Assembly (NCBI GenBank): GCA_020061125.1
Contig: JAGUYV010000079.1
Span: forward strand, 1 to 5,502
Origin: a bacterium
GTDB taxonomy: Bacteria > UBP15 > UBA6099 > DSWB01
DNA length: 5,502 nucleotides
Direction: 5' to 3'
This document shows, one piece after another, positions 5,299 to 5,502 of the stretch (position 1 is its first letter; each line of letters begins with the position of its first letter). The position numbers and the translations under genes are program-made. The notes beneath the pieces were generated by a model. It ran no database searches, had not been told where the DNA came from, and worked only from the letters and a program-made list of their open reading frames with translations.

Positions 5299-5502
5299 TC
5301 ATTGATTTCTGTTCGAGCCGTGCGGGTCGAATCTGTCTCCCGGGGCCAACGGATATCCGTTCAGAAACGCGTCAAAGGGCAGCCGTTTTTTGCCCTGGCG
5401 CTGAAGTTCGGAGATGGCGACGCAGCCTGTGGCCGCGGCCGCGACGATGCCCTGGCCGGGCCGGATTTCGAGCACCGTGCCGGGTGCTGCGCCGTGAGCG
5501 CC
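5299..5502 (-). CDS. fmt: Methionyl-tRNA formyltransferase, C-terminal part (cut by window edge)
   Basis: Fmt formylates the methionine on initiator tRNA using 10-formyl-tetrahydrofolate, providing fMet-tRNA for bacterial initiation. Only the last 67 residues are in the window, starting in frame at the edge. They match the C-terminal tRNA-contacting domain of the family: GAAPGTVLEI (4-13), GIVAAAATGCVAISELQRQG (18-37), and the closing KKRLPFDAFLNGYPLAPGDRF (38-58, 21 residues described by its key K38, F43, F46, N48 and G55). The N-terminal Rossmann catalytic domain lies outside the window. The stop is TGA at 5299-5301. The position upstream of rsmB is the conserved genomic neighbour arrangement, though a 431-base repeat gap separates them here. 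Confidence 0.9.
   Translation of the reverse strand, partial: GAHGAAPGTVLEIRPGQGIVAAAATGCVAISELQRQGKKRLPFDAFLNGYPLAPGDRFDPHGSNRNQ

Overview
This is a GC-rich bacterial housekeeping region in which every confident gene lies on the minus strand. In transcription order (right to left) it holds the C-terminal end of fmt (methionyl-tRNA formyltransferase), a 431-base non-coding stretch full of repeats, rsmB (16S rRNA m5C967 methyltransferase), a membrane protein with a degenerate Ser/Thr kinase domain and three PASTA repeats, rpe (ribulose-phosphate 3-epimerase), a 190-base leader containing an intrinsic terminator, and the first 178 codons of trpE (anthranilate synthase component I), which runs off the left edge.

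The order fmt - rsmB - PASTA kinase - rpe is a recognisable ancestral cluster. In Bacillus and relatives it reads fmt-rsmB-prpC(stp)-prkC-rsgA-rpe, and as far as I recall Geobacter-like Desulfobacterota keep a PASTA protein between rsmB and rpe. Here the PP2C phosphatase and RsgA are missing between the conserved neighbours, and the kinase domain itself has lost the HRD aspartate, the catalytic-loop lysine and asparagine, the glycine-rich loop and the alpha-C glutamate. The simplest reading is that this locus has given up phosphotransfer but kept a membrane-anchored PASTA sensor or scaffold. I cannot name the organism. The GC content, the gene order and the palindromic GGGGAC repeats would fit a Desulfobacterota or PVC-type bacterium, but this is a guess.

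The rsmB - kinase - rpe genes are tightly spaced (78 and 22 bases) and probably co-transcribed. They combine ribosome maturation, a PASTA surface protein and a pentose-phosphate enzyme, so they share position more than pathway. An intrinsic terminator between rpe and trpE either closes this operon or acts as a trp attenuator. A Trp-codon-containing reading frame and mutually exclusive hairpins make the attenuator idea worth testing, but the leader ORF lacks a convincing start.

The fmt-rsmB gap is the most repeat-rich part. It has a degenerate 45-bp tandem duplication, two related imperfect palindromes in opposite orientation (REP-like), and a 16/17-bp inverted repeat that brackets both palindromes over 312 bp, so it looks like an accumulated or decayed small non-autonomous element. 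I found no CRISPR array, tRNA, rRNA or transposase gene.
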